Made by a program: the position numbers and the translations under genes. 64,000 nt of DNA from the NCBI RefSeq assembly GCF_000744815.1, contig NZ_JQMQ01000005.1, positions 318,055 through 382,054 of the forward strand, given 5' to 3'. This document shows, in pieces, positions 17,108 through 25,206 of this stretch. Each line of letters begins with the position of its first letter. The first letter of the stretch is position 1. Under the pieces are notes generated by a model. The model worked only from the letters and a program-made list of their open reading frames with translations, was not told the origin of the DNA and searched no databases. This stretch comes from Phaeacidiphilus oryzae TH49 (GTDB lineage: Bacteria > Actinomycetota > Actinomycetes > Streptomycetales > Streptomycetaceae).

Positions 17108-18064
17108 ATGACCAGTTACGGATACTTCCTCTCCTCGGAGGAGTTCGGCCCCGCGGAGCTGGTGCGGCAGGCCCGGCTGGCCGACCAGGCCGGCTTCACC
17201 CATCTGGCGATCTCCGACCACTACCACCCGTGGAACGACGAGCAGGGCAGCAGCCCGTTCGTCTGGTCGGTGATCGGCGCGCTGACCCAGGTCACCTCAC
17301 TCCCGGTGACCACCTTCGTCACCTGTCCCACGGTGCGGATCCATCCGGCGGTGATCGCCCAGGCGGCGGCCACCTCGGCGGTGCTGACCGAGGGGCGGTT
17401 CCGCTTCGGCGTGGGCAGCGGGGAGGCGCTCAACGAGCACATCCTGGGCGACCGCTGGCCCTCCGCCCCCGAACGGCTGGAGATGCTGGAGGAGGCCCTG
17501 CAGATCATCCGGCGGCTGTGCACCGGCGAGGAGCTGAGCCACCGCGGCCGCCACTACTCGGTGGAGAACGCCCGCCTCTACACCGTCCCGGAAAACCCGC
17601 CGCCGATCCTGGTCTCCGGCTTCGGCCCGCAGGCCGCGGAGCTGGCCGGCCGGATCGGCGACGGCTTCGTGACGATGACCCCGGACCGGGACCTCGTCGA
17701 GCGCTTCTACCGGTCCGGCGGCGCCGGCAGACCGGTGATCGGCGGCACCAAGGTCTGCTGGGGCCGGGACCGCGCGGCCGCCGTGCGGACCGCCCACCGG
17801 CTCTGGTCGACCCAGCTGGTACCGGGCGAGCTGGCCCAGGTGCTGCCCACACCCCGGCACTTCGAGCAGGCGGCGCGGCTCGTCACCGAGGAGATGACCG
17901 GGTCGCAGATCACCTGCGGCTCCGAGGCCGAGGAGCACGCCGCGACCCTGCGCGCCTACGCCGACGCCGGCTTCGACGAGGTCTACGTCAACCAGATCGG
18001 CCCCGACCAGCAGGGCTTCTTCGACTTCTACCGGACCGAGGTGCTGCCCCTGCTGCGGGACTGA
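17108..18064 (+). CDS. F420-dependent LLM-class oxidoreductase
   Basis: A 318-residue luciferase-like monooxygenase-fold enzyme of the F420-dependent type. It starts MTSYGYFLSSEEFGPAELVR, has FTHLAISDHYHPWNDEQGSS near residue 35 and GEALNEHILGDRWPSAPERL near residue 110. This block is diagnostic of the F420-dependent glucose-6-phosphate dehydrogenase-like (TIGR03557-type) group. It probably transfers hydride between cofactor F420 and an unknown alcohol or aldehyde. Glucose-6-phosphate specificity cannot be claimed. The DEVYVNQIGPDQQGFFDFY C-terminus is complete. Confidence 0.88.
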   Translation: MTSYGYFLSSEEFGPAELVRQARLADQAGFTHLAISDHYHPWNDEQGSSPFVWSVIGALTQVTSLPVTTFVTCPTVRIHPAVIAQAAATSAVLTEGRFRFGVGSGEALNEHILGDRWPSAPERLEMLEEALQIIRRLCTGEELSHRGRHYSVENARLYTVPENPPPILVSGFGPQAAELAGRIGDGFVTMTPDRDLVERFYRSGGAGRPVIGGTKVCWGRDRAAAVRTAHRLWSTQLVPGELAQVLPTPRHFEQAARLVTEEMTGSQITCGSEAEEHAATLRAYADAGFDEVYVNQIGPDQQGFFDFYRTEVLPLLRD

Positions 18065-18135
18065 GACCTGTCCGAAAAGTCGCTTTCACCGTCCCGGGCC
18101 GTTTCAGTTCCGCCGCCCCGGTTAGTCGAATCGGC

Positions 18136-19029
18136 ATGAAGGACTACCTCGGCCCGCCGGCCGCCGCCCCGACCGACGCCTTCGAGAGAGCGCTCACCAA
18201 GGTGGAGGACGCCGCCGTGCTGGATCAGCCGGCCGGCCCGCTCCGCCGGCTGGTCCGCGGGCTCCCGCTCGGCCCCTGGCGGGACCGGCTGCACGGGACC
18301 TGGCTCGGCCATCCCGTGCACCCGGTGCTGGTGCAGATCCCGATCGGGATGTGGTCGAGCGCCGCCGTCCTGGACTGCCTCCCGCACCGCCGGCGCGCCT
18401 CCGCGCTGCTGGTCACCCTCGGCCTGGCCGGCGCCGCCCCCGCGGCACTGGCCGGCTGGGTGGACTGGGCCGAGCTCCACCAGCGGCAGGCCAGGACCGG
18501 GGTGGTGCACGCCGCGGCCAACAGCGCCGCGGTCGGCCTGTACTCCCTGTCGCTGTGGAAGCGGCTGCGCGGCAGGCCCAACGCCGGACGGGCGCTGGCC
18601 TTCGCCGGACTGGGCGCGGCCACCCTCGGCGGCGCCATCGGCGGCCACCTCTCCTACCGGCAGGCGGCCGGGGTGAACCACACCGAGGCGGTGCCGTACC
18701 TGCTGGACTCCGGCTGGCAGCGGATCGGCGCCGCCGCGGACTTCCCGGCCGGGGAGCTGCGCCGGGTGCCGCTCGGCGAGGTCCCGCTGCTGGTGGTGCG
18801 TCAGCAGGGCGGCCGGCTCAGGGTGCTGGCCGACCGCTGCAGCCACCTCTCCGGGCCGCTCTCGGAGGGGTCGCTGGACGGGGACTGCGTGCGCTGCCCC
18901 TGGCACGGCAGCACCTTCCGGCTGGACGACGGTTCCGTCGCCACCGGTCCGGCCACCGCGCCCCAGCCGGTCTTCGAGGTCCGCGAGGAGGACGGGGACG
19001 TGCTGGTCCGTCCGCCGAGGAAGGACTGA
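18136..19029 (+). CDS. DUF2231 membrane protein fused to Rieske 2Fe-2S domain
   Basis: A 297-residue protein. The N-terminal half (about residues 50-190) is a four-helix DUF2231-type membrane domain starting WLGHPVHPVLVQIPIGMWS. The C-terminal 100 residues are a Rieske domain with Cys235-x-His237 (DRCSHLSGPLSEG) and Cys254-x2-His257 (VRCPWHGSTFRLDDG), so all four cluster ligands are present. It is probably an electron carrier attached to a haem- or quinone-interacting membrane module; DUF2231 relatives are predicted to bind haem. The downstream DUF6343-like gene begins 28 bp later, suggesting an operon. Confidence 0.88.
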   Translation: MKDYLGPPAAAPTDAFERALTKVEDAAVLDQPAGPLRRLVRGLPLGPWRDRLHGTWLGHPVHPVLVQIPIGMWSSAAVLDCLPHRRRASALLVTLGLAGAAPAALAGWVDWAELHQRQARTGVVHAAANSAAVGLYSLSLWKRLRGRPNAGRALAFAGLGAATLGGAIGGHLSYRQAAGVNHTEAVPYLLDSGWQRIGAAADFPAGELRRVPLGEVPLLVVRQQGGRLRVLADRCSHLSGPLSEGSLDGDCVRCPWHGSTFRLDDGSVATGPATAPQPVFEVREEDGDVLVRPPRKD

Positions 19030-19056
19030 CCGGCGAACCCGAGAGGAGGGACCCCC

Positions 19057-19506
19057 ATGAGGCATCAGCCCGACCACAAGACCCAGGCCGAACACGAGCG
19101 TCCCGACACCGACGTCGGCGGCGGCAACTACGGCGCGGGCAAGGTCTGGGGCGAGGAGACGCCCCTGCGCACCGACGCCCACGGCCGCCCGCTGGAGGGC
19201 CCGAACGCCCGTCCCCGCGCCCCCGAGCCGGCCGTCAAGACGGACATCACCGGACGGCGCCGGCGGACCGGTTCCGAACCCCGTACCGCGCGCAGCGACC
19301 TGGACCTCCGGGTCTTCCTCTCCTCCGTCTTCGCACCGCTCTTCCTGATCGGCACCGGTGTCTTCGCCTACCTCGCGGCCCGGGCCGGGGCGCACGCGAG
19401 CCCGCCGCAGGGGCTGTGGATCGGCCTCGCGGCGGCCTGCGCGGTGCTCACCCTGGCCGCCGCGGCGGACATCGTGCTGGTCCAGCGGCGCCGCCGCCGG
19501 AGCTGA
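19057..19506 (+). CDS. Small membrane protein, DUF6343-like
   Basis: A 149-residue protein. The first 90 residues are charged and disordered (VGGGNYGAGKVWGEETPLRT). RRRRTGSEPRTARSDLDLRV precedes two transmembrane helices (about 89-109 and 121-142). The RTG-EP-TARS-L-LR motif is the one I associate with DUF6343 proteins of Streptomyces. GAGAGGAGG precedes the ATG. It lies between the Rieske fusion and a haem-oxygenase-like gene and is probably co-transcribed with both. Function is unknown. Confidence 0.7.
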   Translation: MRHQPDHKTQAEHERPDTDVGGGNYGAGKVWGEETPLRTDAHGRPLEGPNARPRAPEPAVKTDITGRRRRTGSEPRTARSDLDLRVFLSSVFAPLFLIGTGVFAYLAARAGAHASPPQGLWIGLAAACAVLTLAAAADIVLVQRRRRRS

Positions 19507-19510
19507 GGCC

Positions 19511-20566
19511 ATGGGCGTCACCCCGGCCGGCCCGCCGAGCCTGCCCACCGCCCGCGGCCCGGTCACCGAGGGCCTCCTCGCCGGCCTCCGCGCCCGGCCC
19601 GGCACCGCGCTGCCGGGCGCCGAGGGGGGCGACGGCTGGGACGAGGACCTCCAACTGGCCCTCTACCTCTGCTACGAGCTCCACTACCGGGGCTTCCAGG
19701 GGGTGGACGACGACTGGGAGTGGGATCCGGAGCTCCTGCGGCTGCGCCGGGATCTGGAGAGCCGCTTCACCGAGACCCTCCGCGCCGAGCTCGGCCCCGT
19801 CCCCGACGTCCAGGAGCAGCTGGACGGACTGCTGGTCGAACCGCTGCACGGCTCCGGCCCCTCGTACTTCCTCCGCGACCGCGGCGAGCGCTGGCAGGCC
19901 CGCGAATACCTGGCCCACCGCTCGCTCTACCACCTCAAGGAGGCCGACCCGCAGGCCTGGGCGCTCCCCCGGCTGCACGGGCGGGCCCAGGCGGGCCTGC
20001 TGACCGTCGAGTTCGACGAGTACGGCGACGGGCGCCCGGAGCGGATGCACTCCCGGCTCTTCGCGGAGATGATGGCCGACCTGGGCCTGGACCCCTCCTA
20101 CGGCCGCTATCTGGAGGCCGCCCCGGCCCCGGCCCTGGCGGCGGTCAACCTGATCTCGCTCTTCGGCCTCCACCGCGCCCATCGCGGCGCCCTGGTGGGC
20201 CAGTTCGCCGCGATGGAGATCACCTCCTCGCCGGGCGCCGACCGGCTGGCGCAGGCGCTGGCGCGGCTGGGCGCCGGCGAGGCGGGCATCCGCTTCTACC
20301 GGGAGCACGTGGAGGCGGACGCGGTCCACGAGCAGTTGGTGCGCCGCGAGGTGATCGGTGGCCTGCTGGCCGAGGAACCGGAGCTGGCGGCGGACGTCGG
20401 CTTCGGCCTCGCCGCCTCCGGTCTGGTCGAGCAGCGGCTGGGCGACTACCTCGTCTCCTGCTGGGAGGCGGGCCGCAGTTCGCTCCGCGTGCCGCTGCCC
20501 GAGGAGGCCGCCGTCCCGTCCGAGGCCGCCGCCGCGCCCTCCGCCCCGTCCGCGCCGTCCGCCTGA
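19511..20566 (+). CDS. Iron-containing redox enzyme (haem-oxygenase-like fold)
   Basis: A 351-residue protein. LALYLCYELHYRGFQGVDDD, REYLAHRSLYHLKEADPQAW, GLHRAHRGALVGQFAAMEIT and FYREHVEADAVHEQLVRREV supply the Glu/His metal ligands of the haem-oxygenase-like diiron (HDO/TenA-related) fold. Family members perform diiron oxidations; the substrate is unknown. The ATG at 19511 lies 4 bp after the previous stop. The last 30 residues are Ala/Pro/Ser repeats, and the gene's 3' end overlaps the convergent CDGSH gene by 121 bp. Confidence 0.82.
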   Translation: MGVTPAGPPSLPTARGPVTEGLLAGLRARPGTALPGAEGGDGWDEDLQLALYLCYELHYRGFQGVDDDWEWDPELLRLRRDLESRFTETLRAELGPVPDVQEQLDGLLVEPLHGSGPSYFLRDRGERWQAREYLAHRSLYHLKEADPQAWALPRLHGRAQAGLLTVEFDEYGDGRPERMHSRLFAEMMADLGLDPSYGRYLEAAPAPALAAVNLISLFGLHRAHRGALVGQFAAMEITSSPGADRLAQALARLGAGEAGIRFYREHVEADAVHEQLVRREVIGGLLAEEPELAADVGFGLAASGLVEQRLGDYLVSCWEAGRSSLRVPLPEEAAVPSEAAAAPSAPSAPSA

Positions 20567-20775
20567 CGCCGGCGGGCGGGCGGACGGCGGCGGTGGCTGG
20601 TGTCGCAGAACGGGTAGCGGGCACTGCGCCGGCAGGCGCAGAGGGCGACCACCGGGCGCTCGCAGAACTCGACCCCGCCGTCCGGCAGCCGGACCTCCAG
20701 CGGCCCCTCCACCAGGAACGGACCGGTCCCCTCCGGCATCGTCACCCGCACCCGCGGCTCAGTCGGTTCTGGCAC
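20446..20775 (-). CDS. CDGSH-type iron-sulfur protein
   Basis: A 109-residue protein. The 2Fe-2S motif reads CACRRSARYPFCDTSHR (Cys-x-Cys, Cys-Asp and His all present). The first 67 residues form the whole functional domain; the rest is low-complexity. That tail is antisense to the end of the haem-oxygenase-like gene. Its start overlaps the end of the HemK2-like methyltransferase by 17 bp, an arrangement I know from other actinobacteria. A true stop within the domain end would remove the overlap, but none is present before 20446. Confidence 0.85.
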   Translation of the reverse strand: MPEPTEPRVRVTMPEGTGPFLVEGPLEVRLPDGGVEFCERPVVALCACRRSARYPFCDTSHRRRPPARRRQADGADGAEGAAAASDGTAASSGSGTRSELRPASQQETR

Positions 20776-21412
20776 CCCTGATCACCACCACTTCCTCCTC
20801 GCGCTGCCCGTGCCGGGCCATTCCGCGGCGCTCCAGCCAGGTCGCCTGCCCGCGCAGCACGGGCCCGTACGGCTGCCGGGCCCTGGCCACCACGGAGGTC
20901 GTGAGCCCGGCCGCCCGCAGCGCCGCACAGGTGGCCTCCACCCCCGCGAAGGCGGACTGGACCACCAGCAGCACCCCGCCCCGCGCCAGCAGGGCGGGCG
21001 CCTCGGCGCACAGCCGGTCCAGCAGCCGGCGCCCGTCGGGGCCGCCGTCCCAGGTGTGCCGGGCGCCCAGCCGGGGGGCGCGCTTGGCGATCGCCGGGAC
21101 GTAGGGCGGGTTGGTGACCACCACGTCGAAGCGGCGGTCCGCGACGGGCGCCAGCAGGTCGCCGCGGCGGACGGCGATCCGCCGGCCGTGGAGGGCCGCG
21201 TTGAAGGCGGCAGCCAGCAGGGCCCGCCGGGAGACGTCGACCGCGGTGACCCGGGCACCGCGGCAGGCCGCGGCGACGGCGAGCGGGCCGCAGCCGGTGC
21301 CCACGTCGAGGACACTGCGGCCGCGCCCGAGATCCTCGGCGGCCAGGCTGCTCAGCAGCAGCGAGGTGTCGCCGCCGGGACGATAGACCCCAGGGGGACG
21401 AATCAAAAACAT
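20759..21412 (-). CDS. HemK2/MTQ2-family methyltransferase
   Basis: A 217-residue SAM-dependent methyltransferase. SVLDVGTGCGPLAVAAACRG is the SAM-binding loop, and FDVVVTNPPYVPAIAKRAPR carries the NPPY motif of N-methyltransferases acting on glutamine, amide or adenine groups. The compact size and downstream CDGSH partner match the HemK2/MTQ2-like group. The substrate, which may be a protein, is not evident. It starts at ATG 21412; an 87-bp GC-repeat gap separates it from the upstream decarboxylase gene. Confidence 0.82.
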   Translation of the reverse strand: MFLIRPPGVYRPGGDTSLLLSSLAAEDLGRGRSVLDVGTGCGPLAVAAACRGARVTAVDVSRRALLAAAFNAALHGRRIAVRRGDLLAPVADRRFDVVVTNPPYVPAIAKRAPRLGARHTWDGGPDGRRLLDRLCAEAPALLARGGVLLVVQSAFAGVEATCAALRAAGLTTSVVARARQPYGPVLRGQATWLERRGMARHGQREEEVVVIRGARTD

Positions 21413-21499
21413 ATGTCCCGGGTGCCCCGTTTTGTCGAGAAAATTCCTCCGTCATCGCCCGGGCCGTCGCCCGGGCCGTCGCCCGGGTCTTCGCCTCGG

Positions 21500-22963
21500 T
21501 CAGTCCTCGACCGCCACCCGCACCGACCCCAGCTCCGGGTCGGCGGCGTCCGGCACCACCATCCCGGCCCGCAGACCGGAGGCCAGATAGCGCAGCACCG
21601 GGCGGTTGAGCCGCTCCCCCGGGAGGGCGACCGGGATGCCGGGCGGATACGGGGTGAGCATCTCAGCCACGATCCGGCCGGCCGCGTCCTCGACGGCGAC
21701 CCGCTCGGTACGGCCGAAGAAGGCGTCCCGGGGCAGCAGCACCTGCTCCAGCCGCAGCTCCTCGGGCGGGGGGATCTCGACCGTCTCGGCGGGGCGCAGC
21801 TCGGCGGCGTGGTCCGCCACCCGGGACAGCGCGGTGTAGAGCTGGTCCGCGGTGGAGTCGTCGTCGGCGATGGTGAGCTGGGTGTTGATCCGCCGGTGGT
21901 CGGCGAGGTGGACGTTGATCTTCTCGCGCTCGTAGAGCCAGTCCGCGACGCGGTAGCCGGTGACGCCGAGGCCGCTGACGTCGATGACGGTGGGCAGCGG
22001 GTCGAACTCGGCCGCCATCCCCGGCGCGGTGAACTCCGAGCCCAGCACGTGCAGTCCGTCGATCTGCTCGATCCGGCCGCGGACCTCCTCGGTCAGCGCG
22101 AGGGTCCGCCGCAGCAGCTCCTTGCCGTCCTCGACCATCTGGCGGCGCCAGCCGTCCAGAGCGGCGTAGATCAGCACCGAGGGGCTGGTGGTGCCGAGGA
22201 GGTCGGCGCACTGCTTCAGCTCGACCGGGCTGATCAGGTCGCCCTGCAGGTGGAAGACGGAGCCCTGCTCAAGCCCGGTGCCCATCTTGTGCACCGAGGT
22301 GACGCAGACGTCCGCCCCGGCGTCCATCGCCCAGCGGGGCAGCGACGGATGGAACGGCAGATGGGCGCCCCAGGCCTCGTCCACCAGCAGCGGTTTGCCG
22401 CGCCGGTGGCAGACCTCGACCAGCTTCTCCAGATCGGCGCAGGCACCGTACGGGCTCGGGCTGGTGACCAGGGCTCCGCGCGCCTCAGGGCAGCGCTCGA
22501 AGGCCTCCTCGAACTCGGCGGGGCCGGGCGGATGCGCCAGCCGCAGCTCCCGGTCCCAGCGCGGCTCGACCCAGACCGGCCGGATGCCGGAGAGGATCAG
22601 CCCGGACACCACCGACTTGTGGACGTCCCTGCCGATCAGCAGGTACTCGTGCGGGCGGGCCACGGCGAGCATCGCGCTCTTCACGGAGAGGGAGCTGCCG
22701 CAGGTGGAGAAGAAGGCGTGCTTGGCGCCGACCGCGTCCGCCATCAACTCCTGGGCCTCTTCGAGGATTCCGTGCGAGGAGACGCGATCGTCCAGGCCGG
22801 AGAAGGCCAGGACGTCCGAGGCGAAGACGGCGTCTCCGATCGCCTTCCGTACCCGGGGGTCGGCCCCCCTGCCCTGTTTGTGGCCCGGTGGACTGAACGG
22901 CGTCCGGCCACATCGCCGATACGCCTCCAACGCTTCCAACACGGGCGCCCGCGAATGGTCCAT
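21500..22963 (-). CDS. Orn/Lys/Arg decarboxylase-family PLP enzyme
   Basis: A 487-residue fold-type I PLP enzyme. FFSTCGSSLSVKSAMLAVAR near residue 86, PLLVDEAWGAHLPFHPSLPR near 190, and the PLP-lysine motif CVTSVHKMGTGLEQGS near 225 are all present. The C-terminal Orn/Lys/Arg decarboxylase domain contains ADDDSTADQLYTALSRV and MLTPYPPGIPVALPGE. It probably makes a polyamine precursor from lysine, ornithine or arginine; which one cannot be told. The gene is monocistronic here, with a small membrane protein gene upstream on the same strand. Confidence 0.9.
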   Translation of the reverse strand: MDHSRAPVLEALEAYRRCGRTPFSPPGHKQGRGADPRVRKAIGDAVFASDVLAFSGLDDRVSSHGILEEAQELMADAVGAKHAFFSTCGSSLSVKSAMLAVARPHEYLLIGRDVHKSVVSGLILSGIRPVWVEPRWDRELRLAHPPGPAEFEEAFERCPEARGALVTSPSPYGACADLEKLVEVCHRRGKPLLVDEAWGAHLPFHPSLPRWAMDAGADVCVTSVHKMGTGLEQGSVFHLQGDLISPVELKQCADLLGTTSPSVLIYAALDGWRRQMVEDGKELLRRTLALTEEVRGRIEQIDGLHVLGSEFTAPGMAAEFDPLPTVIDVSGLGVTGYRVADWLYEREKINVHLADHRRINTQLTIADDDSTADQLYTALSRVADHAAELRPAETVEIPPPEELRLEQVLLPRDAFFGRTERVAVEDAAGRIVAEMLTPYPPGIPVALPGERLNRPVLRYLASGLRAGMVVPDAADPELGSVRVAVED

Positions 22964-23036
22964 GGCGCGCGGCTACCCGTGTCCCAGGAGGTCAAACGGT
23001 CGTACGGGGCCGCCGGGCGGGCCCGGGCCGGCCGGC

Positions 23037-23276
23037 TCAGCGCTCTCCGCGCTGCTCCTCGTCGGCCCGCTGCTCCGGTGTCGACCAGGAGTCCTGCCCG
23101 GGCTGGCCGGGCGGTGGCGGCGGTGGCTCGTCGGCCTTGCGCCGGTGGCCCACCGCGAACGCGGTGATCAGACCGATCACTACCAGGACGCCGACCACGA
23201 CGCCGATGATTCCGGCCACCGGATTGGAGCGCGCGGCGACTTCAACGGCCAGGGGAAACCAGGATGTCGAAGACAT
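23037..23276 (-). CDS. DUF6479-like single-pass membrane protein
   Basis: A 79-residue protein. One transmembrane helix (SNPVAGIIGVVVGVLVVIGL, about residues 19-38) is followed by VGHRRKADEPPPPPPGQPG and a C-terminal SWSTPEQRADEEQ. This layout, with Pro-run and W-TPEQ tail, is that of the streptomycete DUF6479 family. The ATG at 23276 was preferred to an upstream in-frame ATG because the family begins with this MSSTSWFPLAVEVA form. Function is unknown. Confidence 0.75.
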   Translation of the reverse strand: MSSTSWFPLAVEVAARSNPVAGIIGVVVGVLVVIGLITAFAVGHRRKADEPPPPPPGQPGQDSWSTPEQRADEEQRGER

Positions 23277-23424
23277 AACGGGCGGGTTCCCGGGATTCCG
23301 CGATCGACACCCGCGGTGGGTCACTCCGCTCCGGCTCCGCTCCGGGCGCCGTTTGGGCGCTTCGACCCGTGGTACGCGATGCCCCGATCGTACACGTGGC
23401 CCGTACCCGGGAAGGGGGCGTTCG

Positions 23425-24687
23425 ATGACCGGGGTCCGGGAGCGGTTCCAGGCCGGCAGCAGGCGCGCCGCCGCGATGCCGGGCGCGGTCGCCGCCTACA
23501 CCGGGCGCGCCCTGCGGCATCCAGGCTACGAGCGGGACGATCTGCTGCTCCAGGCGAAGGCCGTGTTCGCTGCGACGCTGGCCTGGTGGGCGGCCTCCGT
23601 CGCGGGGCTGTCCACGGTGGGCGCCTTCGCCCCGCTCACGGCCCTGCTGGCGCTTCAGCAGACGGTGTACCACTCGCTGCGGGAGACCGTCCGTTATGTG
23701 CTGGCGATGGTCCTGGGCGCGGCCCTGGCCGCCGCCTTCGGCGGCACCGCCGGCGTCCACACCTGGACGCTGGCACCCCTGGTGCTGGTCGCCCTGCTGC
23801 TGGCCAAGGCGCCGGGGCTGGGCGCGCAGCGCGCGCAGGTGCCGGTGATCGCCCTCTTCGCGTTCGCCTCCGGCGGCGGTCAGGACGACTACCTGCTGCG
23901 CCTGGCGCTGTCCGTGCTGCTCGGCGCCGGCTGCGGGCTGGGGGTCCATCTGCTGCTGGCCCCGCTGACCCACACCGACCGCGCCCGGCAGCGGCTCCGC
24001 CAGTCCCAGCGGACGGCGGCGGACCTGCTGCGGGAGCTCGCCGATGCGCTGCGCGAGACCGGCGGCGGGGCCCGGGAACAGGACGCGGGCGAGGACGAGG
24101 ACGGGGACGAGGAGGAGGAGCGGCGAAGGCGGCGGGAGGAGCTCGCCGAGCGCTCCCGTCAGTGGCGCGACTCCTGCCTGGACCTGCTGACGAAGACCGC
24201 CGGCGTCCGCTCGACGCTGGCCGGGGAGGAGGAGAACCTGCGGCTCAATCCCCGCCGCCGGCTGGCCCGCGCGCCCCGCGGGCTCGGCTCCTGGTACCCG
24301 CTGGCCGATCTCGTGGAGCGGATCGCCCGCCATCTGCGGTCGCTGGTCGAGGCCGAGGTCTACCTGCTGCGCTCCTCCGTCGAGGAACGGCCGGGCGAGC
24401 GCGAGCGGGAGTTCCTGGCCGGCCACGCCGATCTGCTGGACCACTGCGCCGACGCCCTCCTGCGGTGCACACCGGAGGAGGCGCCGGACGAGCGGTCGGC
24501 CGTGCGGCGGATCGCCGGGGAGGGCCTGGACGCCCTCGACGACCTGGCCGCCCAGGGGATCGGCGAGACGGAGCCCGAAGGGTTCTGGCCGGTCTACGGC
24601 ACCATCCTGAACGACACCAACCGGATACTCGCCGAGCTGTTCGAGTTCGCCGGAGAGCCGTCCGAGGCGGGGACCGGGGACGGCTGA
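23425..24687 (+). CDS. FUSC/aromatic-acid-exporter-like membrane protein
   Basis: A 420-residue protein. Residues 45-185 carry about five transmembrane helices (LLALQQTVYHSLRETVRYVL, then LLAKAPGLGAQRAQVPVIAL). An acidic coiled segment EDEDGDEEEERRRRREELAE lies at about 226-245 and a long helical cytoplasmic domain follows. This matches FUSC/ArAE-like efflux or envelope proteins common in Streptomyces. The ATG at 23425 follows GGGAAGGGGG. It is divergent from the DUF6479-like gene across 148 bp. Confidence 0.78.
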   Translation: MTGVRERFQAGSRRAAAMPGAVAAYTGRALRHPGYERDDLLLQAKAVFAATLAWWAASVAGLSTVGAFAPLTALLALQQTVYHSLRETVRYVLAMVLGAALAAAFGGTAGVHTWTLAPLVLVALLLAKAPGLGAQRAQVPVIALFAFASGGGQDDYLLRLALSVLLGAGCGLGVHLLLAPLTHTDRARQRLRQSQRTAADLLRELADALRETGGGAREQDAGEDEDGDEEEERRRRREELAERSRQWRDSCLDLLTKTAGVRSTLAGEEENLRLNPRRRLARAPRGLGSWYPLADLVERIARHLRSLVEAEVYLLRSSVEERPGEREREFLAGHADLLDHCADALLRCTPEEAPDERSAVRRIAGEGLDALDDLAAQGIGETEPEGFWPVYGTILNDTNRILAELFEFAGEPSEAGTGDG

Positions 24688-24698
24688 CCGGCGCTCGC

Positions 24699-24896
24699 TC
24701 AGCGCTGGGCGGAGAAGACGGCGTGCTCGACGTCGGCCGGGCTGGAGAAGCGCTCCGCTTCGGCCTCCGAGAGCGCTCGGACGATGTCCTCGTCGGCGTC
24801 GTTCCGGCGGGCCCGGCCGACCAGGTCCTCCCTGCTCACCGGGTACTCTGCGCCGGCCAGCGCGCGCTGCAGTTCGATCGGGTCGAGGTCTGCCAT
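24699..24896 (-). CDS. DUF2795 family protein
   Basis: A 65-residue cytoplasmic protein. DLDPIELQRALAGAEYPVSR, then DLVGRARRNDADEDIVRALS, is the complete DUF2795 domain. GAAGGGAG precedes the ATG. Members are small, acidic and abundant in actinobacteria, with no established function. It is convergent with the FUSC-like gene, 11 bp apart. Confidence 0.88.
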   Translation of the reverse strand: MADLDPIELQRALAGAEYPVSREDLVGRARRNDADEDIVRALSEAEAERFSSPADVEHAVFSAQR

Positions 24897-24961
24897 GGGG
24901 CAACTCCCTTCTCAGAAAACAACTTTCGGATACCTCACGGGTCGAGCCGACGGCCCCCCAC

Positions 24962-25003
24962 GGTGGGCCCCGCTCCCAGGCAGCCGAGAGAACGGGGCCC
25001 ACC
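24962..25003. other. Hairpin in the 310-bp divergent gap
   Basis: Perfect 11-bp arms GGTGGGCCCCG (24962-24972) and CGGGGCCCACC (24993-25003) flank a 20-nt loop. It lies between a leftward DUF2795 gene and the rightward glycan cluster. The rest of the gap (24897-25206) shows an AT-richer stretch before 25207 but no promoter I can name. Confidence 0.6.
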
Positions 25004-25206
25004 ACTCCGGGGTGGACGAGTCGGACGCCCCCGGTACCGAGCGGTTGTCCCACCCGACAGCGCGCAGACGCCGAGGGGCGGCTCATTCACCCGAATGTCC
25101 CCACCCGAGGACGATCCCGTGACTCTTGGAACGTGTAGAGAGCGGACTCCCGGGCACCCGCCCTTATCGGCACTCGGTTTGTCCTTATTCGTATGAATGG
25201 TCCGCC

